The translations under genes were made by a program, and so were the position numbers. A stretch of DNA of 64,000 bases, taken from the NCBI RefSeq assembly GCF_000284295.1, contig NC_017093.1, positions 806,001 through 870,000 on the forward strand, written 5' to 3'. The DNA comes from Actinoplanes missouriensis 431 (lineage in GTDB: Bacteria; Actinomycetota; Actinomycetes; Mycobacteriales; Micromonosporaceae). Positions 52,273-64,000 of this stretch are shown piece by piece (the stretch's first letter is position 1; every line of letters starts with the position of its first letter). The notes under the pieces were generated by a model. That model was given only the letters and a program-made list of their open reading frames with translations, had not been told where the DNA came from and searched no databases.

Positions 52273-54764
52273 CAGCCGAGAACCGCTCCCAACCCGGCCG
52301 TACGCGTCCGGTGCGCATCCTGACCGCGGCCGTCGTGGTGGCCGCCGCCGTCGCCGTGGTGATCGGCGTCCTGCAGCCGGTGCAGCTCCCCGCCGACCGC
52401 CCGCTCCCCGCCCTCGACGGCATCTGCGTCGCGGCCGTGCTGGCCGCCATCGCGCAACTTGCGGGCCTCCGGTTCCGGCTCGGGCCGGACGCGGTCTCGG
52501 TCAGCTGGGCCGAAGCGGCGGTGGTGGTCGGCTTCGTGGTGGCGCCGGCCGGCTGGCTGCCCGCCGCCACCCTGATCGGCACCGGCGCGGCCTGGATGCT
52601 GCTCGCCTGGTTCACGGGCCTGCGCAACCCGGCCGAGATCGTCCACCTGGTCGCCTCGATGACCGTCGGCGTGGCCGGCGCCGCGTTCGTCACCACGATC
52701 CTCGCCGGGGACGCCCCGATCGGTGGCACCCGGCTGCCGCTCGCCCTGGTGGCCGGCGCCGCGACCTACCTCCTGATCACGTTCGGCCTGGTCGTGCTGA
52801 CGCTGGTCCTGCACCGCGACGCGGCGCCCGGCCGGATCGCCGCCCGGGTCCTCTACGCCAAGCTGCCGATGTCGATCGGCAACGTGCTGGTCGGTCTCGG
52901 CGCGGTGTTCGCGCTGGTCCGTGAGCCGCTCTGGCTGCTCGCCTTCGGGCCGGCCCTCTGGCTGCTGCACCGCACCTACCGCTTCCACCTGCGCGCCGCC
53001 GAGGAACGCCGGATGTGGGAAGCCTTCGCGGTCGCCACCGCCCGGCTGCCCGGAACCACCGAGGCCGAGGTGGCCCGGGCCGGTCTGCGCGGCGCGCTCG
53101 ACGTCTTCGGGGCCCGCCGCGCCGAGCTGGAGGTCCGGGGCGGCACCGGACACCGCCGGTACGCGCAGGACGGCCCCGGCCTGGGTGACCCCGCCGCCGC
53201 CCGCTCCGGGCCGGCCATCACGCGCAGCATGGCGGTCGCCGGGCACCCGGTCGGCGAGCTCACCGTCTGGCTCGGTGAGCCCAGTCTGCCGGTGCCGCAG
53301 GACGAGGCGGCCATCACGGCGTACGGCGAGGCGCTGGCCGGTGCGCTGCACGACGCGGCGGCGCACCAGCGGATCGCCGAGCTGGACGCCCGCGCGGCGT
53401 ACGAGCGAGTGCACGACCCGCTCACCGGGCTGATCAACCGGACCGCGTTCGCCGAGCGGGGCGACCTGCTGCTGCGCTCGCTGGACCGGGGTCAGCACGT
53501 GGCCCTGCTGCTGCTCGACGTGGTCGACTTCCGCGAGGTCAACCGGACGCTCGGCCACCGCGGCGGCGACGAGGTGCTGCGGCTCGTCGCGGAGCGGCTG
53601 GTCGAGCTGGCCCGGCCGCTGGAGCTCGTCGCGCGGACCGGCGACGACGAGTTCGCACTGCTGCTGCCGGCGATGGCGGCGCTCTCCGACCAGGGCAGCC
53701 GGGCCGCCGGCTCGCTGCCGCCGGCCCTGCGCCGGGCCCGGGAGCTGGTCGAGCAGCTGCGGCTGCCGATGGAGGTGGCCGGGGTGCGCCTCGCCGTCGA
53801 GGTGACCGTCGGCGTGGTGGCGGAACGGCCGGGCCGGATCGAGGTGAGCGAGCTGCTCCGGCGGGCGTCGCTCGCGGTCGGCCAGGCCAAGGAGCTGAAC
53901 GTGACGGTCGGGACGTACGACAGCAGCCAGGACGCGAGCAGCACCGATCACCTGGCACTGCTCGCCGAACTGCAGGACGCGTTCGCCGCCGACGACCAGA
54001 TCGTGCTGCACCTGCAGCCCGCCGTCGACCTGGTGACGGCCGCGCCGACCGGGGTGGAGGCGCTGGTCCGGTGGCGGCACCCGCGCCGCGGGCAGCTCTC
54101 GCCGGGCGCCTTCCTGCCCGCCGTGGAGCGCAGCGAACTGCTCATCCCGTTCACCCGGCGGGTGCTCGACCTGGCCCTCGCGGCCGCCGCCGACTGGGCG
54201 GCCCACGGCATCGACATCCCGGTCTCGGTGAACGTGTCGGCGCGCAGCCTCACCGACCCGACGTTCCCGGCCCAGGTCACCGAGGCGCTGCGCCGCCACC
54301 GGACGCCCGCCTCACGGCTGGTCCTGGAGATCACCGAGTCGGTGGCGGTGAGCGAGCAGGAGATCGTCGACGAGGTGCTGGCCCGGCTGCGCGCGTCCGG
54401 CGTGCAGATGTCGCTCGACGACTTCGGCACCGGGTTCTCCTCGCTCGCCTCGGTCACCCGGATGCCTGTCGACGAGATCAAGATCGACCGGTCGTTCGTG
54501 GACGAGATGATCGACAAGCCGGCGGCCGGCGCGGTCGTGCGCGGCGCGGTCGAGCTCGGCGCGCGGCTCGGCGTCCGGGTGGTGGCCGAGGGCATCGAGA
54601 CCATCGAGCAGCGGGCCGCGCTGATCGAGCTGGGCTGCCCGATCGCGCAGGGTTACCACTTCTGCAAACCCATGCCGGCCGACAAGATCGTCCAGGCGCT
54701 GACGCAGCTCCGGGAGGACGCGCCGGCCCCGGTGACCCGGTTGCGGGCGGACGGCGCCTCCTGA
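52269..54764 (+). CDS. Membrane GGDEF-EAL cyclic-di-GMP protein
   Basis: 831 residues. The N-terminal 240 residues hold six or more membrane helices (from [20 protein letters not shown]). A GAF-like stretch follows, then a GGDEF domain (from [17 protein letters not shown], about residue 380) whose signature reads RTGDDEF, so the second Gly is Asp. The EAL domain (from about 570) keeps [42 protein letters not shown] and QGYHF. It is therefore likely a phosphodiesterase that degrades c-di-GMP, with an inactive or regulatory GGDEF. The PilZ-like protein at 9514 is a possible responder. Confidence 0.93.
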   Translation: MTAENRSQPGRTRPVRILTAAVVVAAAVAVVIGVLQPVQLPADRPLPALDGICVAAVLAAIAQLAGLRFRLGPDAVSVSWAEAAVVVGFVVAPAGWLPAATLIGTGAAWMLLAWFTGLRNPAEIVHLVASMTVGVAGAAFVTTILAGDAPIGGTRLPLALVAGAATYLLITFGLVVLTLVLHRDAAPGRIAARVLYAKLPMSIGNVLVGLGAVFALVREPLWLLAFGPALWLLHRTYRFHLRAAEERRMWEAFAVATARLPGTTEAEVARAGLRGALDVFGARRAELEVRGGTGHRRYAQDGPGLGDPAAARSGPAITRSMAVAGHPVGELTVWLGEPSLPVPQDEAAITAYGEALAGALHDAAAHQRIAELDARAAYERVHDPLTGLINRTAFAERGDLLLRSLDRGQHVALLLLDVVDFREVNRTLGHRGGDEVLRLVAERLVELARPLELVARTGDDEFALLLPAMAALSDQGSRAAGSLPPALRRARELVEQLRLPMEVAGVRLAVEVTVGVVAERPGRIEVSELLRRASLAVGQAKELNVTVGTYDSSQDASSTDHLALLAELQDAFAADDQIVLHLQPAVDLVTAAPTGVEALVRWRHPRRGQLSPGAFLPAVERSELLIPFTRRVLDLALAAAADWAAHGIDIPVSVNVSARSLTDPTFPAQVTEALRRHRTPASRLVLEITESVAVSEQEIVDEVLARLRASGVQMSLDDFGTGFSSLASVTRMPVDEIKIDRSFVDEMIDKPAAGAVVRGAVELGARLGVRVVAEGIETIEQRAALIELGCPIAQGYHFCKPMPADKIVQALTQLREDAPAPVTRLRADGAS

Positions 54765-54793
54765 GGCGTCGTGAGAGGCCTGCAACGTGGCCT

Positions 54794-54910
54794 TTGCAGC
54801 ACAAGGACAACCCCGTCGACTGGTGGCAGTGGTCGGCGGAGGCGTTCGAGGAGACTCGCCGCCGGGACGTGCCGGTGATCATTTCTGTGGGGTATGCGGC
54901 CTGCCACTGG
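54794..54910 (+). pseudogene. Fragment of a DUF255 gene (codons about 14-48)
   Basis: The frame [20 protein letters not shown], then [18 protein letters not shown] matches residues 14-48 of the intact protein encoded at 56088 ([20 protein letters not shown] and SVGYSSCHW), about 70% at DNA level. It lacks a start and the rest of the gene. It lies 30 bp after the GGDEF-EAL stop, at the left end of a 1.2-kb scar. Confidence 0.85.
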
Positions 54911-55002
54911 TCGCTGTCAGTGACCTCGTCGACCCAGTAGTCGACGTACTGAAGGCCAGCTTCGGGAGTAGCCAGAGCGCTGCCAGCGAAACGCGATGGC
55001 AC
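54911..55002 (-). pseudogene. 3'-truncated small gene fused to the DUF255 fragment
   Basis: GTG at 55002 encodes PSRFAGSALATPEAGLQYVD then [12 protein letters not shown], where the frame enters the DUF255 fragment at CCACTGG. The YVDYWVDEV stretch looks like a real protein start, but the rest was lost at the junction. Function unknown. Divergent from 55035. Confidence 0.5.
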
Positions 55003-55034
55003 ACGACGGGCGAAGACGGCAGGATTCCGTCCGG

Positions 55035-55481
55035 GTGAGTTGCTTGCCGATCCGGCTGCGACGGTTGCACGTCGACGGGCGTACTTTCGTGTGGCGTGCG
55101 GAGATCCGTCACGTCCAGGGCAGTGGTGACTGCCATCGCTGCATTCGCGTACGCGTCTGGGGGAACGGCAAGACCAGTCGGGTACGACAGGCGGACTTGC
55201 TGTCCTCGGCCTTGCCGTCGCCGTGGGGAGCGTGCGCGACAGGCGGCGCCTACCCCACTTCCTCTGACCTGCGCGCGATCATCACGTATGCCGTGGGTGC
55301 CGGCTGGAGTCCCGATCTTGGGGGCGCAACGTTCGTGCTGTCGGAACGAGCACACGCAAGCCGATTCGCTTTGCCCGGCTTTCTGCTCACCGATCGCTTG
55401 CGGACGACGGAGAGCGCAGACCCCACCGTCCGGGTCGGAAGCTTCCACGAGGCCCACGAGGAAGGCGTACGCCGGGGCTGA
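55035..55481 (+). CDS. Conserved-looking protein of unknown function
   Basis: 148 residues from a GTG. The sequence has the feel of an actinobacterial hypothetical family: LRRLHVDGRTFVWRAEIRHV, a Cys pair in GSGDCHRCIRVRVWG, WGACATGGAYPTSSDLRAII, AVGAGWSPDLGGATFVLSER and ALPGFLLTDRLRTTE. No domain name. It lies within the scar next to the DUF255 gene and is probably cargo. Confidence 0.65.
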   Translation: MSCLPIRLRRLHVDGRTFVWRAEIRHVQGSGDCHRCIRVRVWGNGKTSRVRQADLLSSALPSPWGACATGGAYPTSSDLRAIITYAVGAGWSPDLGGATFVLSERAHASRFALPGFLLTDRLRTTESADPTVRVGSFHEAHEEGVRRG

Positions 55482-55509
55482 TGTGATCGATCGAGAAGGC
55501 GTCTCACGG

Positions 55510-55891
55510 CTATTGGCTGATGGATGTCCAGAGCCGGTCGACCGGCATGATGTGGATGCGGTCCTCGTAGGTGAAGGACCGGAGTCCTGTGCTGAGAGCG
55601 ACTCCGGCGATGAACTTGTCGCCAAGCGCCGCTCGTAGCTTGCGGAGACCTTTTAGATCGGTGCCCGCGACGCGTTCGTTTGCCTTGACTTCGAAGGCGA
55701 GTACCTGGCCGTCATCGAACTCGATGACGTAATCGAACGGGCACTCCCCGGGCGCGGGCCAAGGTGCTCAAGACCGTGGACTTGCCGACGGAGCGTGGGC
55801 CGTGCAAGGCGATGACCGGCTCCACAGGGAGCAAGTTGTCGAGCAGCGCAGAGACACGCCGTTCCGCGAACCTGGCGAGTGGCTCCACCAT
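55510..55891 (-). pseudogene. AAA ATPase (DUF4143 family) with an internal deletion and frameshift
   Basis: From an ATG at 55891 the frame reads EPLARFAERRVSALLDNLLP and Walker A LHGPRSVGKSTVLSTLARAR, about 50 residues. At about 55745 the frame shifts and only the C-terminal part remains: FDYVIEFDDGQVLAFEVKAN, DLKGLRKLRAALGDKFIAGV and RIHIMPVDRLWTSISQ, ending at 55510. An intact member is about 400 residues, so most of the core is gone. Upstream, two similar tracts (TGGTACTTTAC and TGGTATTTGGCAC) are AT-richer and probably carried its promoter. Confidence 0.82.
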
Positions 55892-56087
55892 GCTGTCTCC
55901 GATGACGGTGTAGTGCCAAATACCGGAAGGTAAAGTACCAAAATCAGAGATGGAGAACTACTAAAATTTGAGGGCCTGAACTACCCAATCGTGAGGCCGC
56001 CTTGAGCGTCACGGCATCCCGGGCGAGGACGACGGGGTAGCCGAGTCGTGCCTCATCCCGCGGCCACCCTTGTGAGAGGGTTGGTCC

Positions 56088-58132
<2,045 letters not shown>

Positions 58133-58154
<22 letters not shown>

Positions 58155-58696
58155 TCCCCGACGGAGGTCTGAAGCAACCAGGTGAGCGGCACCCTGGCGG
58201 TGACTTCATAGGCGCCGTCGGGGCCGAGCCGGTGGATGGTGACCGTGTTGGCGGTGTCGCGGGCCACGGTCCAGTACTGCGGGATCCCGGCGGCGGCGAA
58301 TTCCGACACCTTGACGACTTGATCGATCGCCTCGGAGCCGGGCGAGATGATCTCGATAGCCAGAACCAGGTCGGCGGTGGACATCCAGACCGCCGGTGGC
58401 TGAGGACGGGACCAGACCGTGAGATCGGGAACGCGTCCGCCCTCGCCGTCCGGACCGGGGACCCGGATGCCGGCGACCTGCATGATCTGTTCGAGTGGCA
58501 GCCCCGCGGCGATGAGCCATGCCATCAGCCGCGTGGCGATGATCGCGTGCTGATTGTCCGGGGGAGGCACGACGGAGAGCGCTCCTTCGACACTGGTTTC
58601 GTAGCGGTGACCATGCGTGTCCGCTTCGATCATCGCGGCGAGGTCGTCGAGCGTGATGACGGCCGGCATGTGCCGGCCTACCGCTTCTGCGCTCAT
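58133..58696 (-). CDS. Uma2 family (DUF820) putative endonuclease
   Basis: 187 residues from the ATG at 58696, favoured because a TACGAT element lies 6 bp upstream; an ATG at 58720 is in frame. The PD-(D/E)XK core has [31 protein letters not shown] (Asp) and [20 protein letters not shown] (ExI...K). Uma2 proteins are numerous in cyanobacteria and actinobacteria and have been linked with mobile DNA; activity is unproven. The gene overlaps the DUF255 gene tail-to-tail by 22 bp. Confidence 0.88.
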
Positions 58697-58702
58697 GGCG
58701 AC

Positions 58703-58708
58703 ATCGTA
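58703..58708 (-). promoter_or_regulatory. Leaderless -10 element of the Uma2 gene
   Basis: TACGAT on the minus strand, 6 bp before the ATG at 58696, the spacing expected when transcription begins at the start codon. No ribosome site is present. Confidence 0.5.
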
Positions 58709-58879
58709 TCGGCGGGGCATGGCGGGTGTCTGCGTTGCCGATCGTCAGGGGACGGGGCGGAAACCGGAGGCGCCCGGAGGGCGGGGAGGGCTCCGGGTGC
58801 GGTTGGGGGAGGTTCGGGCGTACCGGGAAATGGGGTTGATTTTGGGGTTGAGCTGCGCCGTCGATAGGCTTGGCGCGCG

Positions 58880-60022
58880 ATGGATACCCGAACCGGTCTG
58901 CCTGTAGTCGGCATGGTGGGTGGGGGCCAGCTGGCCCGGATGACCCACCAGGCTGCCATTTCCCTCGGCCAGTCACTGCGTGTGCTCAGTGAGAAGCCTG
59001 ATGACAGCGCCGCGCTGGTCGCGGCTGACGTGCCGATCGGCACGCACACCGACCTGTCCGCCCTGCGGGAGTTCGCGAAGGGCTGCGACGCCGTCACGTT
59101 CGACCACGAGCATGTGCCGACCGAGCACATCGAGGTGCTCGAAGCGGAAGGCGTGAAGATCTTCCCGGGCTCGAAGGCGCTGGTCTTCGCCCAGGACAAG
59201 GGCATGATGCGGGAGCGCCTCGCCGCTCTCGGCGCGCCGGTGCCGCGGTGGCGGCGGGTGAGCACGGCCGAGGAGATCGAGGCCTTCGCGGGCGGGTCCT
59301 GGCCGGTGGTGGCGAAGGCCACCCGAGGGGGGTACGACGGGCGCGGCGTCTGGATGGTCGGATCGCCGGAAGCCGCCGCCGATCTGGTGTCGACGGGCAT
59401 CCCGCTGATCGTCGAGGAGAAGGTGCCGCTGCGGCGCGAGCTCGCCGCCCTCGTGGCACGCTCGCCGTTCGGGCAGGTCGCGGCCTATCCCGTGGTCGAG
59501 ACCGTGCAGAAAGACGGCATCTGCGTCGAGGTGATCGCGCCGGCGCCGGGGCTCGCGGACGACCTGGCGCTCGAGGCGCAGCAGCTCGCCATCGACCTGG
59601 CCACCGAGCTCGGCGTGGTCGGCCTGCTCGCGGTGGAGCTGTTCCAGACCGACGCCGGCATCGTCGTCAACGAGCTGGCCATGCGCCCGCACAACTCCGG
59701 CCACTGGACCATCGAGGGCGCGCGGACCTCGCAGTTCGAGCAGCACCTGCGGGCCGTGCTGGACTACCCGATGGGCTCGACCGAGCTGACCGCGCCGGTC
59801 GTCGTGATGGCGAACGTGCTGGGTGGCGAGCCCGGCGGCATCTCGATCGACGAGCGGCTGCACCACCTGTTCGCGGCGGACCCCGGCGTCCGCGTGCACC
59901 TCTACGGCAAGCAGATCCGGCCCGGCCGCAAGATCGGTCACGTGACCGCGCTCGGCTCCTCGGTGGACGAGGTCCGCGCGCGTGCCGTGCGGGCCGCCCA
60001 GTGGCTTCAGGAAGGCAAGTGA
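58880..60022 (+). CDS. purK: 5-(carboxyamino)imidazole ribonucleotide synthase
   Basis: 380 residues. ATP-grasp enzyme: [20 protein letters not shown] at the start, [17 protein letters not shown] as glycine-rich loop, and the metal region [20 protein letters not shown] followed by [20 protein letters not shown]. It carboxylates AIR with ATP and bicarbonate in purine synthesis. It shares one base with the purE start, so the pair is translationally coupled. Confidence 0.97.
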   Translation: MDTRTGLPVVGMVGGGQLARMTHQAAISLGQSLRVLSEKPDDSAALVAADVPIGTHTDLSALREFAKGCDAVTFDHEHVPTEHIEVLEAEGVKIFPGSKALVFAQDKGMMRERLAALGAPVPRWRRVSTAEEIEAFAGGSWPVVAKATRGGYDGRGVWMVGSPEAAADLVSTGIPLIVEEKVPLRRELAALVARSPFGQVAAYPVVETVQKDGICVEVIAPAPGLADDLALEAQQLAIDLATELGVVGLLAVELFQTDAGIVVNELAMRPHNSGHWTIEGARTSQFEQHLRAVLDYPMGSTELTAPVVVMANVLGGEPGGISIDERLHHLFAADPGVRVHLYGKQIRPGRKIGHVTALGSSVDEVRARAVRAAQWLQEGK

Positions 60023-60519
60023 TGGCACCCGTCGTCGGCATCATCATGGGCAGCGACTCGGACTGGCCCACCATGGAGGCCGCCGCGATCGCGCTCGCCG
60101 AGTTCGAGGTGCCGTTCGAGGTCGGCGTCGTCTCCGCGCACCGGACCGTCCGCAAGATGGTCGACTACGCCGAGTCGGCCGCTGACCGCGGCATCAAGGC
60201 GATCATCGCGGGCGCCGGCGGCGCGGCCCACCTGCCGGGCATGGTCGCGGCCCTCACGCCGCTGCCGGTGATCGGTGTGCCGGTCCCGCTCAAGCACCTG
60301 GACGGCATGGACTCGCTGCTCTCCATCGTGCAGATGCCGGCCGGCGTCCCGGTCGCCACCGTGTCGATCGGCGGGGCGCGCAACGCCGGCCTGCTCGCCG
60401 TCCGGATCCTCGGGTCGTCCGATCCGGCGCTGCGGCAGCGGATGGCCGACTTCCAGACCGGCCTGGAGAAGATGGTCGGCGAGAAGGACGCGGCGCTGCG
60501 GGCGAAACTGCTCGGCTGA
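60022..60519 (+). CDS. purE: 5-(carboxyamino)imidazole ribonucleotide mutase
   Basis: 165 residues. The class I PurE signature is present: [38 protein letters not shown] and [20 protein letters not shown] with [19 protein letters not shown]. It converts N5-CAIR to CAIR, directly after PurK. The stop lies in the left arm of a hairpin shared with the convergent membrane gene. Confidence 0.98.
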   Translation: MAPVVGIIMGSDSDWPTMEAAAIALAEFEVPFEVGVVSAHRTVRKMVDYAESAADRGIKAIIAGAGGAAHLPGMVAALTPLPVIGVPVPLKHLDGMDSLLSIVQMPAGVPVATVSIGGARNAGLLAVRILGSSDPALRQRMADFQTGLEKMVGEKDAALRAKLLG

Positions 60520-60537
60520 GATCTCCGGATCTCAGCG
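60516..60537. terminator. Hairpin spanning two convergent stop codons
   Basis: GCTGAGATC (60516-60524) and GATCTCAGC (60529-60537) with loop TCCG. The left arm holds the purE stop and the right arm the stop of the convergent membrane gene. No T tract. Confidence 0.6.
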
Positions 60538-63500
60538 CATCTTCGACAGGACGCTTCGCAGCTCCTGGGTGCGGCGGCGATTCTCGCTCGTCGCGCCCAG
60601 GAAGAGCAGCACCACACCGACCGGCACCAGCACCAGCCACGGCCCGACCAGGTTGAAGCCGAACCAGAACGCGGCGAACACCGTGGCGATCGCGCCGATC
60701 ACCACGGGCGCCTGCTGCTGGGTCCGCGAGCCGACGATCAGCGTCACCACCGCACCGAGCAGCAGCAGCACCGGACGGGTGTCGCCACCGGCGTCGGCCA
60801 GCACGATGCCCATCGTCGGCACGAACGCGGCGAGCAGCGCCGGACCGTAGGCCGCCCAGCTGCTCAGGTCCGGCCGGGTGTGCGCCTCCACCACGCCGAC
60901 CGCCAGCGCCAGCGCGGCGAACGGCAGCGTGTAGGCCTCCGGGACGGCCACCTCGGCCAGCGCGATGAACAGCCACCAGCCGACGATCTCGAAGCCGACC
61001 GCCACCCAGAACAGCGTGCGCCGCTGCTGCGGGGTGCGGTCCGGACGGGACGCGGTCAGGCCGAGCACCGCGCCCCACGCGGCCAGCAGCGCGGCCAGAT
61101 GCGCCGGGGAGTCGAACGCCAGCACGCCGGCGATCAGCGCGGACGCGTACCCGCACCACTCGACGGTGACCGCCTCGGCCCGGTACTGCGGCAGGCCCAG
61201 CCTCGGCAGCGCCGCCTCCAGCGAGAGCAGCACCGCGCCGACCGCGAGGACGCCGAACGCCGCCCACTGCCGCGTCAGACCCGCCGAGATCGCCACCGTC
61301 ATCACGAACATCTGGCCCATCAGGGCGGCGAAGAGCCAACCCAGGATCCGAGCCATCTGGGTACGGCCACCGACCGCCGCCACCAGTCCCACACCGATCG
61401 CGCTGCCCAGTGTGAACAGCGTCAGCGGCTCCTCGGCGAGGCTGCCGGCCAGCCCGGCGCCACCGGCCAGCAGGCCGACCACGAAGACGATGCTGCGCGT
61501 GGTCCGCAGCAGCGGCGCCCGGGTCGCGGCCGGCGGCGGGGTCAGCGCCAGACCCAGCATCGAGATGGTGAAGACCACGAGCGCCGCGCCGGTCGCCGCC
61601 GGGAACCCGGCGTGCAGCGCGATCGGCGTGATCAGCAGGGTCAGCGCCACGCCCGGCAGGATCACCGGAACCGTCTCGGACGCCTTGCCGCCGAAACCGA
61701 GCGCGGCCAGGGCGGCGGCGCCCGTCAGCAGGACGGCGGCCAGGGCGCTGGTGGCGTCCACGTTGCCGGCGTTCGGCACGGCCAGCGCCGGGATCGGGCC
61801 GTCCCAGATCGCGTTGATCTGCTTCAGCGGGTCGACCAGGGCGGCCCGCAGAGCCGGCGCGAGCGAGAAGAGCGCGAGCAGGGTGGGCAGCAGCGCCAGC
61901 CAGACCGCGCCGGTCGCCGGGTCGGCCAGCCAGCGCTCGCCGAGACCGCCCGCGGTCAGGCCGCTCGAGCGCAGCGTGCCGCGACGGACCCGGACGTACC
62001 GCGGGGCGGGGTACTCCAGCGGGGCGACCCGCTGCACCGGCGCCGGGATCGAGCCGCGCAACAGTTCCGCGAGCACGCCCAGCAGGGCGGCGGCCGCCGC
62101 GTACAGCGCCGTCGGGTAGTCGGAGGGCACCGACGTGAGGGCGGTGACCGTGGCGCCGAGCACCAGGCCGATCGTGGCCCACGGGAGGTACTGCGGGATG
62201 TACTTGCCGAGGGCGGCGAGCACGGCCAGGCCGATGCCGGACGCGGCGAGCGCGGCGGTGAGGATGACCTGGACGTCGTAGTGCTGGTCGGCGGCGGCGC
62301 TGGCGAAGACGCCGGGGAGTGCCAGCAGTACCGCGCCGGTGGCCGCGCCGCCGATCTGCGCCCGGTGCCGGGGGAGCGCGGTGTCCGGCATCTCGGCGTT
62401 CTCCGCGGCCTCCTCGGCGGCCTCCATCGGCTCCGGGGCGGCGCCTCGGATCGGCATCCGGGCCAGCACCGCGACGAGCACGCCGAGCAGCACCACCAGC
62501 AGCAGGCCGAGCGCTGTCGCCCACGGGCGGACCAGGCAGGTGGCGACCGCGTGCAGCAGCACCACGGCGGCGACCGCGGCCCGGGCACGCCCGGCGGCGG
62601 GTGAGGGGGCGGCGACGGCGGCCAGACCGTACGCGATGGCGACCGCCCCGCCGACGAGCAGCGGCGCCCACCAGGGGAGCCCGAGCGCGTACGGCGCGCC
62701 GATCGTGGCGAGCGCGGCGGCCAGGCCGGAGGCGCGGTGCGACCACGGCTTGGGCATCGCGATCGCGGCCGTGACGGCGATCATGACGAGGGCGAACGAG
62801 GCCTGCCAGGCGCCGGCCGGCGGGTCCTGCGCGTACCGGCTCAGGTCGCCTTCCCAGAGGCCACCCGGAACGGCGAGGATCCGCAGCCCGTCGATCGCCG
62901 CCTGCACGCCGGCGATCAGACCGACCACCAGGGCGGCGACGCCGAGGCCACGGGACGGGCCGCGTTTCCAGTCCTCCGGAAGGACCGTCACGCCCATTCC
63001 GACCAGCAGCACCACCACGCCTGCCACGGCGAGCGGCGCGGCCGGGAAGGCGAGCGCGGCGACCCGGGCCAGCGCGCCGCAGATCGCCACGGTGGCGGCC
63101 GCGGCGGCGATGTCCGGCCCGTCCAGCAACCGGTCGTTGCGTCCCCGCTCGTCGATCGACTTGGCGAAGAAGAGCAGGCCGGCGGCGCCGAGCAGCAGCG
63201 CGCCCACCCACAGGTCGGGCGCGGCCGCGCCGGGTGCGAAGAGGGCGGCCAGCGCCATCGCCACCGCGCCGAGTCCGGTGCCGAGCGTCAGCGGCAGGCT
63301 GATCTCGCGCCGGGCGACCTGGTAGACGGCCGCGTAGCTGAGCGTGCCGGCCACCGCGAGGAAGCCGGCGGCCAGGGCCGGAACCGTCGCCTGCGCGGTC
63401 GGCGGCGGCCCGCCTCCCGGGTCGGCGATCGCCAGCGCGGCGGTCACCGCGGCGCCGGGCAGCGCGAGCGCGGCGGCGCCGGACGCCCAGTCACCGATCA

Positions 63501-64000
63501 CCCAGGCGAAGAGCCGGACCGGGATCTGGCGTGCGGCGATCGCCACCATCACGCCGGCCCCGCCGATCGCGGTCAGCACCGCGGCGGTCAGCCAGGAGGC
63601 GCTGAGCGAGGCGCCGGCGCCGAACAGGCCGACCACGCCGGCGGCGATGACGTGCGCGAACGCGATCCGGCGGGTGCTCGCCCAGAGGCCCGCGGCGCCC
63701 AGGCCGATCGACGCGAGAACCAGCGGCCAGGGCGCCTCGGACCAGGGCAGCCCGAGCGACGCGGGCACGGCGAGAGCGGTCAGCGCGATGCCGGCGACCG
63801 CGCCCTCGTGCCGGATGCTCGACGGCAGCGCGAGCGCCGCCGCGACCGTCAGCAGCAGGGCGCTGAACGCCAGCAGCCAGCCGGACGGGCCGACCGCGTC
63901 GGCGAGCTGCTGGCCGTAGGCGGCGGTGTCGGCGTTCCAGACCGGGCGGGCGGCGGCGACCGGGGCCAGCGCGGCCCGGAGCGCGTCGATCGAGACGATC
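60532..64000 (-). CDS. Very large polytopic membrane protein (N-terminus cut by window edge)
   Basis: The frame is open from 64000 to 60532, more than 1150 residues, and the 5' end is outside the window. It is almost entirely membrane helices of 18-22 Ala/Leu/Val/Gly residues (for example IAAAAATVAICGALARVAAL and LALGVAPLLLGA-like stretches), about 30 by eye, with short loops rich in Asp/Pro and an acidic one (EPMEAAEEAAENAEMPDTAL). It ends with LRSVLSKMR. Such actinobacterial proteins have no known function; the resemblance to SCO7613-like multi-span proteins is weak. It converges on purE. Confidence 0.85.
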   Translation of the reverse strand, partial: IVSIDALRAALAPVAAARPVWNADTAAYGQQLADAVGPSGWLLAFSALLLTVAAALALPSSIRHEGAVAGIALTALAVPASLGLPWSEAPWPLVLASIGLGAAGLWASTRRIAFAHVIAAGVVGLFGAGASLSASWLTAAVLTAIGGAGVMVAIAARQIPVRLFAWVIGDWASGAAALALPGAAVTAALAIADPGGGPPPTAQATVPALAAGFLAVAGTLSYAAVYQVARREISLPLTLGTGLGAVAMALAALFAPGAAAPDLWVGALLLGAAGLLFFAKSIDERGRNDRLLDGPDIAAAAATVAICGALARVAALAFPAAPLAVAGVVVLLVGMGVTVLPEDWKRGPSRGLGVAALVVGLIAGVQAAIDGLRILAVPGGLWEGDLSRYAQDPPAGAWQASFALVMIAVTAAIAMPKPWSHRASGLAAALATIGAPYALGLPWWAPLLVGGAVAIAYGLAAVAAPSPAAGRARAAVAAVVLLHAVATCLVRPWATALGLLLVVLLGVLVAVLARMPIRGAAPEPMEAAEEAAENAEMPDTALPRHRAQIGGAATGAVLLALPGVFASAAADQHYDVQVILTAALAASGIGLAVLAALGKYIPQYLPWATIGLVLGATVTALTSVPSDYPTALYAAAAALLGVLAELLRGSIPAPVQRVAPLEYPAPRYVRVRRGTLRSSGLTAGGLGERWLADPATGAVWLALLPTLLALFSLAPALRAALVDPLKQINAIWDGPIPALAVPNAGNVDATSALAAVLLTGAAALAALGFGGKASETVPVILPGVALTLLITPIALHAGFPAATGAALVVFTISMLGLALTPPPAATRAPLLRTTRSIVFVVGLLAGGAGLAGSLAEEPLTLFTLGSAIGVGLVAAVGGRTQMARILGWLFAALMGQMFVMTVAISAGLTRQWAAFGVLAVGAVLLSLEAALPRLGLPQYRAEAVTVEWCGYASALIAGVLAFDSPAHLAALLAAWGAVLGLTASRPDRTPQQRRTLFWVAVGFEIVGWWLFIALAEVAVPEAYTLPFAALALAVGVVEAHTRPDLSSWAAYGPALLAAFVPTMGIVLADAGGDTRPVLLLLGAVVTLIVGSRTQQQAPVVIGAIATVFAAFWFGFNLVGPWLVLVPVGVVLLFLGATSENRRRTQELRSVLSKMR

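Noticed and set aside
52116..54299. 727-codon open frame antisense to the GGDEF-EAL gene
   Set aside because: Same effect of codon composition; no recognisable protein features.

Overview
The window is very GC-rich actinobacterial chromosome, most likely from Actinoplanes or a related Micromonosporaceae genus. The evidence is the mycothiol amidase gene mca, many GTG and TTG starts and 1-4 nt gene overlaps, leaderless promoters, and the gene order mfd - mazG - eno - divIC - DUF501 - ppx, which is familiar from Mycobacterium and relatives. The genus is an inference; no rRNA is present.

Region by region. 1-1549 holds the 5' part of hypX (hydrogenase maturation). 1738-14204 is a housekeeping block: mfd, a SurA-like lipoprotein, mazG, a DUF885 protein, a lipoprotein, a PilZ-like protein, then eno-divIC-DUF501-argA-ppx. 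14331-15634 is a PadR regulator with a HAAS-domain membrane partner. 15729-21588 holds an LppU-like protein, a family 5 uracil-DNA glycosylase and a DUF4129 - MoxR - DUF58 membrane operon. 21676-31177 carries a type II NADH dehydrogenase, tRNA-Leu(UAA), a BAX-inhibitor-like protein, a thiolase, two SGNH hydrolases and cystathionine beta-synthase. 31644-37229 holds a VOC protein, GNAT, RNase Z behind a structured leader, and a PPK2 / CYTH-CHAD polyphosphate pair. 44608-52029 is metabolic (msrA, HIT, metB, amidase, ilvA, greA, mca). 52189-58696 has a GGDEF-EAL protein behind a His-rich small ORF, a scar of broken genes, a DUF255 thioredoxin-fold protein and a Uma2 protein. 58880-64000 ends with purK-purE and a huge polytopic membrane protein running off the edge.

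The accessory heart is 38028-44706. The last 100 bp of msrA occur three times in the same orientation, at 38028, at 39212 and at the real gene end (44607). They divide the region into two tandem segments. Segment 1 has a nucleotidyltransferase toxin-like gene, broken by one frameshift, with its small partner. Segment 2 has the C-terminal part of a RepSA-type replication initiator, an unusual protein that reads as a proteasome-like Ntn hydrolase fused to TPR repeats, an Mrr-like endonuclease with a long coiled coil, and a small GntR regulator with operator-like repeats. This looks like two decayed integrative elements (AICE type) that used the 3' end of msrA as attachment site. No integrase is visible. 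A second scar (54794-56087) contains an internal piece of the neighbouring DUF255 gene.

A pair of inverted, about 270-bp, hairpin-forming repeats (32111-32400 and 37545-37810) brackets the GNAT-rnz-ppk2-CHAD block and is not explained by any known element that I recognise.
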